From Treponema sp. UBA4267 (GTDB taxonomy: Bacteria > Spirochaetota > Spirochaetia > Treponematales > Treponemataceae): a stretch of DNA of 60,076 bases. Position numbers and translations under genes: made by a program. The stretch covers positions 3,282-63,357 of the forward strand of contig DGWD01000004.1 in NCBI GenBank assembly GCA_002395155.1, in the 5' to 3' direction. Shown one piece after another: positions 33,478 to 42,064 of the stretch. The notes under the pieces were generated by a model. The model saw nothing but the letters and a program-made list of their open reading frames with translations, did no database searches and was not told the DNA's origin. Position 1 is the first letter of the stretch. Each line of letters opens with the position of its first letter.

Positions 33478-34659
33478 ATGTTCAAGAAAAGCTTTTTATT
33501 AATTCTTTTTGTTTTATTTTCAATTTCTTTATATGCTCAAAACAATTCTTATACCATCCAATATCTCAAAGGAAATATTACAGATAAAACCAGAGCCATA
33601 AAAGAGTCTACTGGAAGCGAATCTGACTATCTGGTAAACAGAGCAATTGAATATGCCTTAGAAAACAAAGAACTACTTGGAACAGATCGCGATTTAGATG
33701 CTCTTGTTGTTGCAGCAGTTCTTTCAATTTCTGATGATTATCTTAAAAACATAAATGATGAAGAAAAAGTAAAATTTAGCGAAAAACTATACAATCTTTA
33801 TTCAAACTTCGAAGATTCAAATACTGTAGAAATTGCAATTTTAACAAAACTTGAATCTATAAAAGATTTACTTCCTATAGACAAATTTGTAAATAATTTA
33901 AATAACAAACTTAAAAATGAAAATATGAATGATATGGATCCAAGTTTCCTTAAAACAACTTTAAGTAGTCTTGAAAAAATTGGAAACACAGAATCCTTTA
34001 TCATCCTTTATTATTTTTACTCAGCAGATAAGTATCCTAAGTTTGAAGAAGAAATTGAAAAAACACTTATAACTTTGAGTCCAAATGCAATGAACGAAAT
34101 TTTGGGCTTTATAAAAGAAGCAGACTCCAATCAACTTAAAAGAATTTACTCTTTAACCACAAAAACTCAAAAATTATCTAAAAATAATGTATGTATCATT
34201 GCAGAAAATCTACTAAATAGATCTATATTACTAATGGGAGATTCTTCAAAGATTTTGCCAGAGAATATAGACTTGCAGATTACATGTCTTAAAATTTTAG
34301 CAGATAATAAATGGACCAGAGCATCTGACATTGTACTTTCGTACTTTCAGATTACAAAAAGTCTATACAAAATTAATTCAATTAAAGATGAAGATTTTAC
34401 TTTTGTAATTTCATCTTTAAGCAGCATTACACCATTAAAAGCAGTAAGTCCTCTGACAAGCTATCTTGAAGAATTGAACGGGCGTAAAGAAAACGGTGAA
34501 GAAGTTTCTTCATCTGTAATTCTGTCCCTAATCAATACTTTAGGTGCTATTGGCGACAAGGCTGCTTTTGATTCTTTACTTGCAGTAACTTATTTGAGCT
34601 ATGAAGAAGCAATTCTGTCAGCTGCCCGCCAGGCACTGTCAGGATTAAGATGGCAATAA
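33478..34659 (+). CDS. exported helical-repeat (HEAT-like) protein
   Basis: A 393-residue protein with a signal peptide (residues 1-20, cleavage after LYA) and an all-helical body. Repeating paired helices near the end, such as ILSLINTLGAIGDKAAFDSLLAVTYLSYEEAILSAARQALSGL, look like HEAT repeats. It is probably periplasmic and scaffolding in nature. No specific family is recognised. GAGG lies five bases before the ATG. It lies 32 bp after the PilZ gene and overlaps the ComEC gene by 10 bp, so it is part of the same run of genes. Confidence 0.75.
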   Translation: MFKKSFLLILFVLFSISLYAQNNSYTIQYLKGNITDKTRAIKESTGSESDYLVNRAIEYALENKELLGTDRDLDALVVAAVLSISDDYLKNINDEEKVKFSEKLYNLYSNFEDSNTVEIAILTKLESIKDLLPIDKFVNNLNNKLKNENMNDMDPSFLKTTLSSLEKIGNTESFIILYYFYSADKYPKFEEEIEKTLITLSPNAMNEILGFIKEADSNQLKRIYSLTTKTQKLSKNNVCIIAENLLNRSILLMGDSSKILPENIDLQITCLKILADNKWTRASDIVLSYFQITKSLYKINSIKDEDFTFVISSLSSITPLKAVSPLTSYLEELNGRKENGEEVSSSVILSLINTLGAIGDKAAFDSLLAVTYLSYEEAILSAARQALSGLRWQ

Positions 34660-35903
34660 AATATTTTACAAAACCAGTTTTTCTAGCAAGTTTAATTTGT
34701 ATTTTCTTTTTTTATTCAGGACTTTTTAGAATTCCTCAAAAAAGAACCTTAAATTCCTTATTAAAAAACTCGCAGGTTACCAGCCTTTCTGGAAGTATGC
34801 AGTCAACACCTGTAAAAATTTCGTCTGGAAAATACTATAGTGCAAATTTAAGTGTAAATAAACTTTATTCCCAAACCTCTAATTCATCAGCGTTTGGAAC
34901 CATAAAAGTTTATATTCCAACCGAAATGGTCGAGTCCTATTTTCCAGGCAAACTATTTTCTCTTGCAAAAAATAAGGGGGCCTTTATTTACGAAGCAGGA
35001 GCTTCTTACACATTCCAGGGCAAATTTTCTAAAGATGGTTTTTACGTAAAGGAATGTTCTTCCTGTAGCTGGCCTACAAATCTTTTTGGTAAAATTGATT
35101 ACTTCCGTGCACTTTGCAGACTTCATTTTAAAAGGCTTATGTATAAATGGGGCCAGGGAGGAGGTTTACTACTGGCCTTATTATCAGGTTCCAAAGAATA
35201 TACCGAAACTACAACATCTGACGCCTTTAAGAATGCAGGTTTATCACATATTCTGGCACTTTCTGGCATGCACCTTTCAATGTTTTCTGCAATTTCCTTG
35301 TTTTTAGGAAATATAATTGGAAGAAAAAAATTAACTTACATCATCAGAATTATCGCTTTGATTTTTTTTGTTTGGTTTGCAGGCTTTTCTCCATCCTTAC
35401 TCAGGGCTTTTATTTGTGCCATATTATCATTATTGTCTACAATGTATGGAAGTAAGAAAACAGACCTTTTATTAATTTTGTGTTTTTCCTTCCTTTTTCA
35501 AAGTATTATTTCTCCATCAGATATCTATAATATTGGTTTTATAATGTCCTATGGTGCTTTAGTAGGAATTATAATTTCATCATCATTTTTTAGATTTTTC
35601 TACTCAAAAGTATTCCCCAATTTTATATCTAATTCCCTGGCAGCTTCCAGTGGAGCCCAAATCATAACAGCTCCAATTTCCTTAAAAGTTTTTGGCTCAT
35701 TTGCACCAATAGGAATTATTGCCACAAGTATTGTATCCCCCTTAATCACTATTTTTATTTATTCTGGTCTTGCACTGATTATCTTAAGCCTCTTAATTCC
35801 TATACTTGAAGGCCCTAGTGGAATTTTTATCAATTTTCAGTATAATATCATTAAATATCTGGTTTTAATTTTTTCCAGAGTTCCCAAATGGAGTGTAAAT
35901 TGA
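34650..35903 (+). CDS. ComEC/Rec2-family membrane protein lacking the MBL domain
   Basis: A 417-residue membrane protein. An N-terminal helix and an OB-like extracytoplasmic domain (about 40-150) precede the competence domain with NAGLSHILALSGMHLS, FAGFSPSLLRAF and SYGALVG, then further helices. Full ComEC proteins carry a C-terminal metallo-beta-lactamase nuclease domain; this one ends after the membrane part. It could still be a DNA uptake channel or have another role. AGGA sits five bases before the ATG. The stop is embedded in the ksgA start (TTGA). Confidence 0.85.
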   Translation: MAIKYFTKPVFLASLICIFFFYSGLFRIPQKRTLNSLLKNSQVTSLSGSMQSTPVKISSGKYYSANLSVNKLYSQTSNSSAFGTIKVYIPTEMVESYFPGKLFSLAKNKGAFIYEAGASYTFQGKFSKDGFYVKECSSCSWPTNLFGKIDYFRALCRLHFKRLMYKWGQGGGLLLALLSGSKEYTETTTSDAFKNAGLSHILALSGMHLSMFSAISLFLGNIIGRKKLTYIIRIIALIFFVWFAGFSPSLLRAFICAILSLLSTMYGSKKTDLLLILCFSFLFQSIISPSDIYNIGFIMSYGALVGIIISSSFFRFFYSKVFPNFISNSLAASSGAQIITAPISLKVFGSFAPIGIIATSIVSPLITIFIYSGLALIILSLLIPILEGPSGIFINFQYNIIKYLVLIFSRVPKWSVN

Positions 35904-36772
35904 AACATCCTGACTATAATTCACCGGCAGAATTAAAACAAATCCTTGATTTAAACGGTTTTTCTATGCAAAAAAAATTCGGCCAGAATTTTTTAATAAA
36001 TGAAGATGCAAGAAAAAGACTTATAGATGCCCTTGATATAAACGAAAATTCAACTGTATGGGAAGTAGGACCAGGCCTTGGTGCAATGACCAGCGAAATT
36101 TTGGAAAGAGGAGCAGACCTTAGTGTTTTTGAAATTGACAGGGGTTTTGCCAGTTTAATTTCGCAATTTTTTAAGGAATATGCTGATAAAGATCACTTTC
36201 ATTTGATTGAAGGGGATGTACTTAAAAATTGGAAAAAACAGCTTAATGATGTAAATAAAGGGAAACTTCCAGATAGATTCTTTGGAAATCTTCCTTACAA
36301 CATTGCCGCAACTTTAATTGCAGATACAATCGAAAATAATGTTCGTTTTGAAAAATGCGTTTTTACAGTTCAAAAGGAAGTTGCAATCAGAATGGCCGCT
36401 AAACCTGGTTCAGAAGACTATTCATCTTTTTCGGTTCTCTGCCAATGGGCCTATGATGTAAAACCTTTAATGGATTTAGGTGGAGGAAACTTCTGGCCAA
36501 GACCAAATGTTGATTCAAGAGCCGTTTTGATGACAAAAAAAGAAGATTTTCCACGCTGCAAAAATCCTCAGTTATTCGTAAAAGTACAGAGAGCCTTATT
36601 TTCTTCCAGAAGAAAAAACGTTAGAAATAATTTGAGCAACTACTTAAAAAATAATGATAAGGCTTTAGAATACCTTAATACTGCAAATATTGATTTTACA
36701 AAAAGAGCTGAGGTTCTTTCAATCGAAGAATTAATCAGACTTGCAGATGTAATGGATAAAGATAAACGATAG
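35900..36772 (+). CDS. ksgA: 16S rRNA adenine dimethyltransferase
   Basis: An SAM-dependent enzyme that dimethylates two adjacent adenines near the 3' end of 16S rRNA during small-subunit maturation. It shows QKKFGQNFLIN, VWEVGPGLGAMTSEIL (SAM site), VFEID, the catalytic FGNLPYNIA, and WPRPNVDSRAV near the C-terminus. An ATG at 35888 is in frame. TTG 35900 is preferred because GGAG lies six bases before it and because it overlaps the ComEC stop (TTGA), as in the permease gene at 10386. The protein is then 290 residues. Confidence 0.95.
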   Translation: MKHPDYNSPAELKQILDLNGFSMQKKFGQNFLINEDARKRLIDALDINENSTVWEVGPGLGAMTSEILERGADLSVFEIDRGFASLISQFFKEYADKDHFHLIEGDVLKNWKKQLNDVNKGKLPDRFFGNLPYNIAATLIADTIENNVRFEKCVFTVQKEVAIRMAAKPGSEDYSSFSVLCQWAYDVKPLMDLGGGNFWPRPNVDSRAVLMTKKEDFPRCKNPQLFVKVQRALFSSRRKNVRNNLSNYLKNNDKALEYLNTANIDFTKRAEVLSIEELIRLADVMDKDKR

Positions 36773-36781
36773 GCTTATATA

Positions 36782-37489
36782 ATGATAAGGGACAATCTTT
36801 TATTAATACAAGAAAAAATCAGACTCGCTGAAATTAAAGCTGGAAGAAAAGCTGATTCAGTAAAACTTATGGCTGTAAGTAAATTTCATCCTATAAATGA
36901 AATTCAAGAAGCTATAGCTTCAGGACAAACTCTTTTTGGCGAAAACCGTGTTCAGGAAGCAAAAGAAAAATTTACAAGTTTATTCGACACAAATCCATCT
37001 ATTCAGTTACATATAATTGGTCAATTACAAAGCAACAAGGTAAAAAATGCCGTTTCTCTTGCATCATGTATACAATCACTTGATAGACTTGACTTATTAA
37101 AAGAGATTGAAAAACAGGCTTCCAAAATTAATAAGCAGATTGAAGTTTTATTTGAATTACATACAGGCGAAGAATCTAAATCTGGTTATGAAACTTTAGA
37201 AGAATTAGAAGAAAGCCTTGAATATTGTGCATCCGGACAAACTCCCCATGTAATTCCTAAAGGTTTTATGACAATGGCTCCTTTCACCAGCGATGAAAGT
37301 TTAATTCGTAAATCCTTTATCACACTTAGGGAAGCTTCTGAAAAAATGAAAAAAAATTTTCCTCAGTTTTCTTTAGATGAATTGTCTATGGGTATGTCTG
37401 GGGATTTTGAAATTGCAATTGAAGAAGGTTCAACATTGGTTAGGGTAGGAACTGCAATTTTTGGAGAGAGAGACTATTCAAAAAAATGA
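36782..37489 (+). CDS. YggS/PLPBP-family pyridoxal-phosphate homeostasis protein
   Basis: A 235-residue protein with the fold-III PLP-binding pattern: LMAVSKFHP (Lys that binds PLP), FGENRVQEAKEKF, HIIGQLQSNKVKNAV, and the C-terminal LSMGMSGDFEIAIEEGSTLVRVGTAIFGERD. These proteins carry PLP without a known enzymatic reaction and control vitamin B6 balance. The first bases of the next gene overlap its stop (ATGA). Confidence 0.94.
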   Translation: MIRDNLLLIQEKIRLAEIKAGRKADSVKLMAVSKFHPINEIQEAIASGQTLFGENRVQEAKEKFTSLFDTNPSIQLHIIGQLQSNKVKNAVSLASCIQSLDRLDLLKEIEKQASKINKQIEVLFELHTGEESKSGYETLEELEESLEYCASGQTPHVIPKGFMTMAPFTSDESLIRKSFITLREASEKMKKNFPQFSLDELSMGMSGDFEIAIEEGSTLVRVGTAIFGERDYSKK

Positions 37490-38034
37490 GAAAATCTAAA
37501 TTAATTTTAAAAATTGTATTGTTTTCACTTTTTATAAATATTGCAACCCCTCTTTTTGCAGAAGACACCACAGCAGAACCTTATAAAAAAGACGAATTTC
37601 CCCAGGGCTTAAAAGATTTGCGTCGTTTTGAAATAGTTTCCTTAGGTTCTTTGCCTTTTGTAACCATTAATACAAGTCTTGTATATTCAACCATACGTTA
37701 CGGTAAACATGGATTTAGTCAGGAATATGCACCAAATCCCTTTGCAGTTTCTACCTATACAGCGGAAGAACAAAGAGAAATTTTACTGACATCGCTTGGA
37801 ATTTCTATTGGAATTGGACTAACAGATTATATAATCCAGCTAATAAAAAGAAGCAAAAAAAACAAACAGAAGGAATTGGAAAGAGAAGATTTATACGTCA
37901 TTCCTCTTTCAGAAGACCCAAATGCCAGTTTAATAGATTTTTCAAAAGCCGTTGAAAAAAACTCTAATTCTGAATCAGAAATCGAAACTAACCAAGATAC
38001 TAATTTCGATGAAGTACCAGAGGTCGAAGAATAA
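37486..38034 (+). CDS. small exported protein of unknown function
   Basis: A 182-residue protein with a signal peptide (residues 1-26, cleavage after LFA). A middle part has hydrophobic segments (about 48-66 and 99-120: LLTSLGISIGIGLTDYIIQLI), and a hydrophilic acidic C-terminal tail follows. It may stay membrane-bound. No family is recognised. It is coupled on both sides, by ATGA with the YggS gene and TAATG with the pseudouridine synthase gene, so it is surely translated. Confidence 0.75.
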   Translation: MRKSKLILKIVLFSLFINIATPLFAEDTTAEPYKKDEFPQGLKDLRRFEIVSLGSLPFVTINTSLVYSTIRYGKHGFSQEYAPNPFAVSTYTAEEQREILLTSLGISIGIGLTDYIIQLIKRSKKNKQKELEREDLYVIPLSEDPNASLIDFSKAVEKNSNSESEIETNQDTNFDEVPEVEE

Positions 38035-38999
38035 TGCCTTTTTTTAGTGCAAAGGTTCCTGCAGATTACCAGGGGCAGGAAAGACTAGACAAGTTTATTG
38101 CATCGCTTCCAAACGGAATGAACCGTTCTAAACTTAAGAGCGGAGTTAATGAAATTCTTGTAAATGGCAAAAAAGTTAAAATTTCGCAAAAAGTAAAAGC
38201 CGGAGATCAGATTGACATTCAATGGGAAGACAACATTCCTGACAATATTGAACCACAAAATATCCCACTTGATATTATTTATGAAGACGATAATGTTACA
38301 GTTGTAAATAAAGCTCAGGGAATGGTTACACACCCTGCCTGTGGAAACTGGGATGGAACACTTGTTAATGCTCTTTTGTATCACTGGGGCAGACAGGCCA
38401 TTAGTCAGCTGAAGGAAGGTTCTAGTGCAGAAATTCTTGAAAGACGAAGACCAGGTATTGTTCACCGCCTTGATAAGGAAACTTCCGGCATCATAATCAC
38501 AGCCAAAAATCGTGATACAGAGGAATATTTACAAAAACAGTTCAAAGATAAAACTCTCCAAAAAGAATATATCTGTATCTGTTGTGGAAAGCCACCAAAA
38601 CGAACTGGAGATATAAAAACACAAATTATAAGAGACCCAAAAAACAGACATCGTTTTAAGGCTGTAATTGATACAGAAGAGGGTAAATATGCCCGAACCC
38701 TTTATCATTGTATTGCAACCTATGGAAATTATTCTCTTATGAGAGTTCGTTTAAAAACTGGCCGAACTCACCAGATTAGAGTTCATATGAAATACCTGGG
38801 GTGTCCAATTTTGGGAGATTCCATTTACAACAAGAGCGATTCTAATTTCCCAGATGCAACTCTAATGCTTCATTCAGTACAGCTTAAAATTAAACTGCCA
38901 GGACAAAATGATTTTACATGTTTTAGAACTAAAACTCCCGAGCGATTTAAAAAGGTTCAAAAAAAGCTTAAGGCTAAATACCCAAAAAGCCTTATCTGA
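38034..38999 (+). CDS. RluA/RluD-type pseudouridine synthase
   Basis: A 321-residue enzyme with an N-terminal S4 RNA-binding domain (about 15-65, RLDKFIASLPNGMNRSKLKSGVNEILVNGKKVK) and the RluA catalytic domain. It shows IVHRLDKETSGIIITAKN, in which the Asp is catalytic, and LKTGRTHQIRVHMKYLGCPILGDSIY. The combination of S4 and RluA domains fits RluD, which modifies helix 69 of 23S rRNA, but RluC-like targets are possible. It shares a base with the stop of the preceding gene. Confidence 0.93.
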   Translation: MPFFSAKVPADYQGQERLDKFIASLPNGMNRSKLKSGVNEILVNGKKVKISQKVKAGDQIDIQWEDNIPDNIEPQNIPLDIIYEDDNVTVVNKAQGMVTHPACGNWDGTLVNALLYHWGRQAISQLKEGSSAEILERRRPGIVHRLDKETSGIIITAKNRDTEEYLQKQFKDKTLQKEYICICCGKPPKRTGDIKTQIIRDPKNRHRFKAVIDTEEGKYARTLYHCIATYGNYSLMRVRLKTGRTHQIRVHMKYLGCPILGDSIYNKSDSNFPDATLMLHSVQLKIKLPGQNDFTCFRTKTPERFKKVQKKLKAKYPKSLI

Positions 39000-39050
39000 T
39001 AAACTTTATCTTCAAAATATTTTATCATTTTGAACAATGTGAATAATGCA

Positions 39051-39806
39051 ATGAATAAAATTGAAATTATAAAAGAATCATCCCCAGATAAACCTTTCCT
39101 CATCATCTATAAACCTAAAGGTTTAGCTTCTGCTCCTTTATCTGCAGATGATAAAGACAACGCTCTTGCCCAAGCCCTAGAATTATTTCCCCAAATAAAA
39201 AATGTAAAAGGTAAAAAAGATATAGAATACGGACTTTTACACCGCCTGGACACAGTTACAGACGGCCTTATGATTATTGCTGCAACTCAGGAATGCTATG
39301 ATTTTTTAATGGAAGAACAGGCCTTGGGTAAAATTACAAAATATTACCATGCCCTCTGTAATTTTAATCCGGAAAATACAAAAGAACTTTCAGGCTTTCC
39401 TCCATCATCTGTAAATTTACGTAAAATCGAAAAAGGCCAAATTATAACTTTAGAATCCTATTTCAGACCATTTGGAAAGGGCAATAAAGAAGTTAGACCT
39501 GTTACACCACAATCAAATAAAGCTGCTTTAGATAAAGTTGGAAAGAAAAAGTTATACCAAACCCAAGTAAAAATTTTAAGCAATACTGATAAAGGTGTAA
39601 AAGTTGAATGTAAGATTAGTCAGGGCTTTCGACATCAGGTAAGATGTCATTTGGCCTGGGCCGGACTTCCCATCCAAAATGACCCGCTTTACAATTTAGA
39701 CAAAAAAAATGCAGAAGAACCTATTAAGTTTTCTGCAACCAAAATTGAATTTGAATACCCGAGAGGAGACTTGAACTCCTATGACCGTAAGGACACTTGG
39801 ACCTGA
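39051..39806 (+). CDS. RluA-family pseudouridine synthase without S4 domain, 3' end inside tRNA-Leu
   Basis: About 251 residues with the catalytic YGLLHRLDTVTDGLMIIAAT and ISQGFRHQVRCHLAWAGLPIQNDPLY. No S4 domain is seen. It is a more divergent RluA member, and the target is unknown. The frame is open from a TTG at 39030, but ATG 39051 is chosen; none of the starts has a Shine-Dalgarno. The last 16 codons plus stop (39756-39806) are exactly antisense to the 3' part of the tRNA-Leu gene, so the C-terminal tail YPRGDLNSYDRKDTWT is a translation of tRNA sequence. The normal end of the gene was probably lost. Confidence 0.83.
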   Translation: MNKIEIIKESSPDKPFLIIYKPKGLASAPLSADDKDNALAQALELFPQIKNVKGKKDIEYGLLHRLDTVTDGLMIIAATQECYDFLMEEQALGKITKYYHALCNFNPENTKELSGFPPSSVNLRKIEKGQIITLESYFRPFGKGNKEVRPVTPQSNKAALDKVGKKKLYQTQVKILSNTDKGVKVECKISQGFRHQVRCHLAWAGLPIQNDPLYNLDKKNAEEPIKFSATKIEFEYPRGDLNSYDRKDTWT

Positions 39807-39839
39807 ACCAAGCGCGTCTACCAATTCCGCCACCCGGGC
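39756..39839 (-). tRNA. tRNA-Leu (anticodon CAG)
   Basis: An 84-nt class II tRNA. The acceptor arms GCCCGGG and CTCGGGT pair with two G-U pairs, the discriminator is A, the D-arm is GGCGGAATTGGTAGACGC, and the anticodon stem CTTGG/CCAAG encloses TTCAGGT, giving anticodon CAG. A long variable arm and a TTCAAGT T-loop follow. CCA is not encoded. It is antisense to the last 51 bp of the pseudouridine synthase gene. Confidence 0.95.
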
Positions 39840-39854
39840 TAAAAATGTATTAAA

Positions 39855-39883
39855 ATATTAACGAAAAAGCTTATCTTAGTCAA
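39855..39883 (-). promoter_or_regulatory. tRNA-Leu promoter
   Basis: On the minus strand TTGACT (39883-39878) and TAATAT (39860-39855) are separated by exactly 17 bp, and the tRNA starts about 15 bases after the -10. Confidence 0.65.
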
Positions 39884-39924
39884 TTAGACTTAAAACCTTA
39901 AAACCATAACAAAACTAAGGCATT

Positions 39925-40332
39925 TTAAAGACAAGAATATAAAAGTGCTACAAGTATAATTAATACTACAACAGTTGAAATATAAATCCAGATTGGAAGT
40001 CCAGATTCAACATAGCCTGTTTTTTTCTTATTTTTTGAGTAGAAGGCATTTCTAAAGTCTGAAACAGAATTTGAATGTTTATAATTTATATTTGAATGAC
40101 CTGGTTGAAATGCAGCCGAAGAACCAGCTAAATCAGGATTAACGGCATAACCGCAACTTGGACATCCTTTTTTAAAATCATCATTTGTACCTGTTTTTCC
40201 ACATTGAGGACAACGAACTGACGCAAAAAATTTTCCACAAGTAGGGCAAACTCTTGAATTACGAGGAACTTCTGAACCGCAGCTTTCACAAAAGAATTTT
40301 GCTTCTTTAGAATTTTTAGATTTCTTGGCCAT
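39925..40332 (-). CDS. double zinc-ribbon, tail-anchored protein
   Basis: A 135-residue protein. After a basic start come four CxxC knuckles (CESC, CPTC, CPQC, CPSC, about residues 15-60), forming two zinc ribbons. A polar linker follows, then a single C-terminal membrane helix (about 114-133). It should sit on the inner membrane facing the cytoplasm. No specific role is known for such proteins. The start overlaps the 3' end of the pseudo-receiver gene by 17 bp, so the two are coupled. Confidence 0.8.
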   Translation of the reverse strand: MAKKSKNSKEAKFFCESCGSEVPRNSRVCPTCGKFFASVRCPQCGKTGTNDDFKKGCPSCGYAVNPDLAGSSAAFQPGHSNINYKHSNSVSDFRNAFYSKNKKKTGYVESGLPIWIYISTVVVLIILVALLYSCL

Positions 40333-41035
40333 AATATTTACTTGCTTTTAATATAAGTTTTTGATTTTCTGGAGAATTTTGAATTATATTCGCAGAAAAA
40401 GACTTAATTTCGTTATCAACTTTATCTAAAACCGAAACATATTTTATTGTTTGATTTGCAGCTAAATCTTCAAGATTTAATTTACACTCATAATCATCTT
40501 TATCAGAATTATAAATTGCACTTGCAAAAACAAACTTTCCGGTAAGTGGATGGGTTAGAATTAATTCATAATCAACATATTTATTTGAATCTTCATTTGA
40601 AACAAAACTTACCTCATCATCCTTATCTTCTTTATTTTTTTTGTCATTTGTATTGATAGAATTATCATTTAGGCCTGTATTAATTTTATTTGAACCAATT
40701 TTTCTCAATTCTAAATCTGAAAGATTATTAATTAATGCCTGAACACCTAATTCATGGGCTTTTTTTACTTCCTCTTCAGATAAAGGAACTGGATCATAAA
40801 GAAACAATTTAATATTATTTCCGCCAATTCCACTTTTTACAAATGAAGCTAAAGTTTTCCAATGGCGAGGATATTCAGAAGCACTTACAAAAATAATATC
40901 AGGATGAATTTCTTCAATATTATCTAAGGCTTTTAATAACCAACGGTAAATAATTATATCAAAATTATTTTCCTTAAGATAACTTTGAAGAGTATCTACA
41001 ATTTCCTGCTTATCTGAAATAACTAAAGCCTTCAT
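40316..41035 (-). CDS. pseudo-receiver protein with unknown C-terminal domain
   Basis: A 239-residue protein. The first 110 residues read like a CheY-type receiver (KALVISDKQEIVDTLQSYLKENNFD..., PDIIFVSASEYPRHW, KAHELGVQALINN). The phospho-acceptor position after beta-3 is Ser51 rather than Asp, and the conserved Lys is absent, so phosphorylation is unlikely. An Asn/Asp/Lys-rich linker (about 115-145) follows, then a beta-rich domain (about 152-239, YELILTHPLTGKFVFASAIYNSDKDDYECKLNLEDL), perhaps PilZ-like. It is flanked by a periplasmic-protein gene and a zinc-ribbon gene on the same strand. Confidence 0.7.
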   Translation of the reverse strand: MKALVISDKQEIVDTLQSYLKENNFDIIIYRWLLKALDNIEEIHPDIIFVSASEYPRHWKTLASFVKSGIGGNNIKLFLYDPVPLSEEEVKKAHELGVQALINNLSDLELRKIGSNKINTGLNDNSINTNDKKNKEDKDDEVSFVSNEDSNKYVDYELILTHPLTGKFVFASAIYNSDKDDYECKLNLEDLAANQTIKYVSVLDKVDNEIKSFSANIIQNSPENQKLILKASKYYGQEI

Positions 41036-41038
41036 CTT

Positions 41039-42016
41039 TTACTCTGTTCCTAAATTAACAACATTGTAATCGTAAATCTGCCAGATTCCTTCACGCTGAC
41101 GCATCTTGTAGGTATATCGTTTCTTTTCGCTGAAATTAGGATATTTAAACCATTCGATTACACTTACAGAACCTTCTGTAGGAGAGTAGGTTGTTTTTTC
41201 AATCTGGAATGATTCTGGAATTGCTATAATGTCATTATCAATTCTTGCCTGCATAAGATCAGCCTTAAAAGACTGGAGCATTCTTTCTCTTTCTTCTGCC
41301 GAAACTTTTATGTACTTTTTCTTCAAGGAAGGATTTCTCTGCAACATTGCTTCAACATCCATATAAAGGAAGTACTGATCCCAAAGAGATTTTTGACGTG
41401 CAATAATAGTTTGTTCAACAACTTTATCTGGAGAAAGATCCAAAGGTTTTAATATTTCCACAGAATTATCTTTTACTGGAATATAGATTGATGAAGCTGC
41501 AGATGTTGATGGTTTTATTTCCAATGTCAATCTGTTAGATTTCAAAGTCAAATATTTTGATTTATATAATTCGGGATAAAAGAATAATTCAAGATAATAA
41601 ACCGAAGATTCTTCTATTTTTAAGTAGTCTTTTACATTTTCAACAAAAGAATATTCTTCGCCTTGTTCAAGGGCAATTTCTCTAAAATAAACTGTCTGAT
41701 TTGTTGTTCTTTTTTCAATTATATTTGCAGTCTGCTCCAAAGAATCATTTCTTACGGTGTAGGCATTAAAATCCAAAGAAAAAGCACGTTCATCGGCAAG
41801 CTTAAATCTGAGTGTATCAGTTCCATTGTTTTTTATAGTAATGTGAACCATAATTGGATTAACTTCTGCATCACCTGGATAATAAATTGATTTATTAAAG
41901 TATTTAATCGATACAGAGGCCTTACTATAATTTTCGCTAAGATCATCTGCAAAAATAGATAACTGTGCAAAAACAAAAGAAATTGATATAATTGATAATA
42001 ATTTACGAATATTCAA
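41039..42016 (-). CDS. exported protein of unknown function (possible BsuPI-like domain)
   Basis: A 325-residue protein with a signal peptide (residues 1-23, cleavage after IFA). An Ig-like beta domain (about 30-170) contains VHITIKNNGTDTLRFKLADERAFSLDF, similar in style to BsuPI-type domains. A helical middle follows, and the C-terminal part ends in RYTYKMRQREGIWQIYDYNVVN, which suggests an NTF2-like fold. It is probably periplasmic. It is the first gene of a three-gene minus-strand cluster and is divergent from mfd. Confidence 0.72.
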   Translation of the reverse strand: MNIRKLLSIISISFVFAQLSIFADDLSENYSKASVSIKYFNKSIYYPGDAEVNPIMVHITIKNNGTDTLRFKLADERAFSLDFNAYTVRNDSLEQTANIIEKRTTNQTVYFREIALEQGEEYSFVENVKDYLKIEESSVYYLELFFYPELYKSKYLTLKSNRLTLEIKPSTSAASSIYIPVKDNSVEILKPLDLSPDKVVEQTIIARQKSLWDQYFLYMDVEAMLQRNPSLKKKYIKVSAEERERMLQSFKADLMQARIDNDIIAIPESFQIEKTTYSPTEGSVSVIEWFKYPNFSEKKRYTYKMRQREGIWQIYDYNVVNLGTE

Positions 42017-42064
42017 GGTATTCTCCTAAATTTTTCTTTTACTTTTTAATCATCGGTATAAAAA

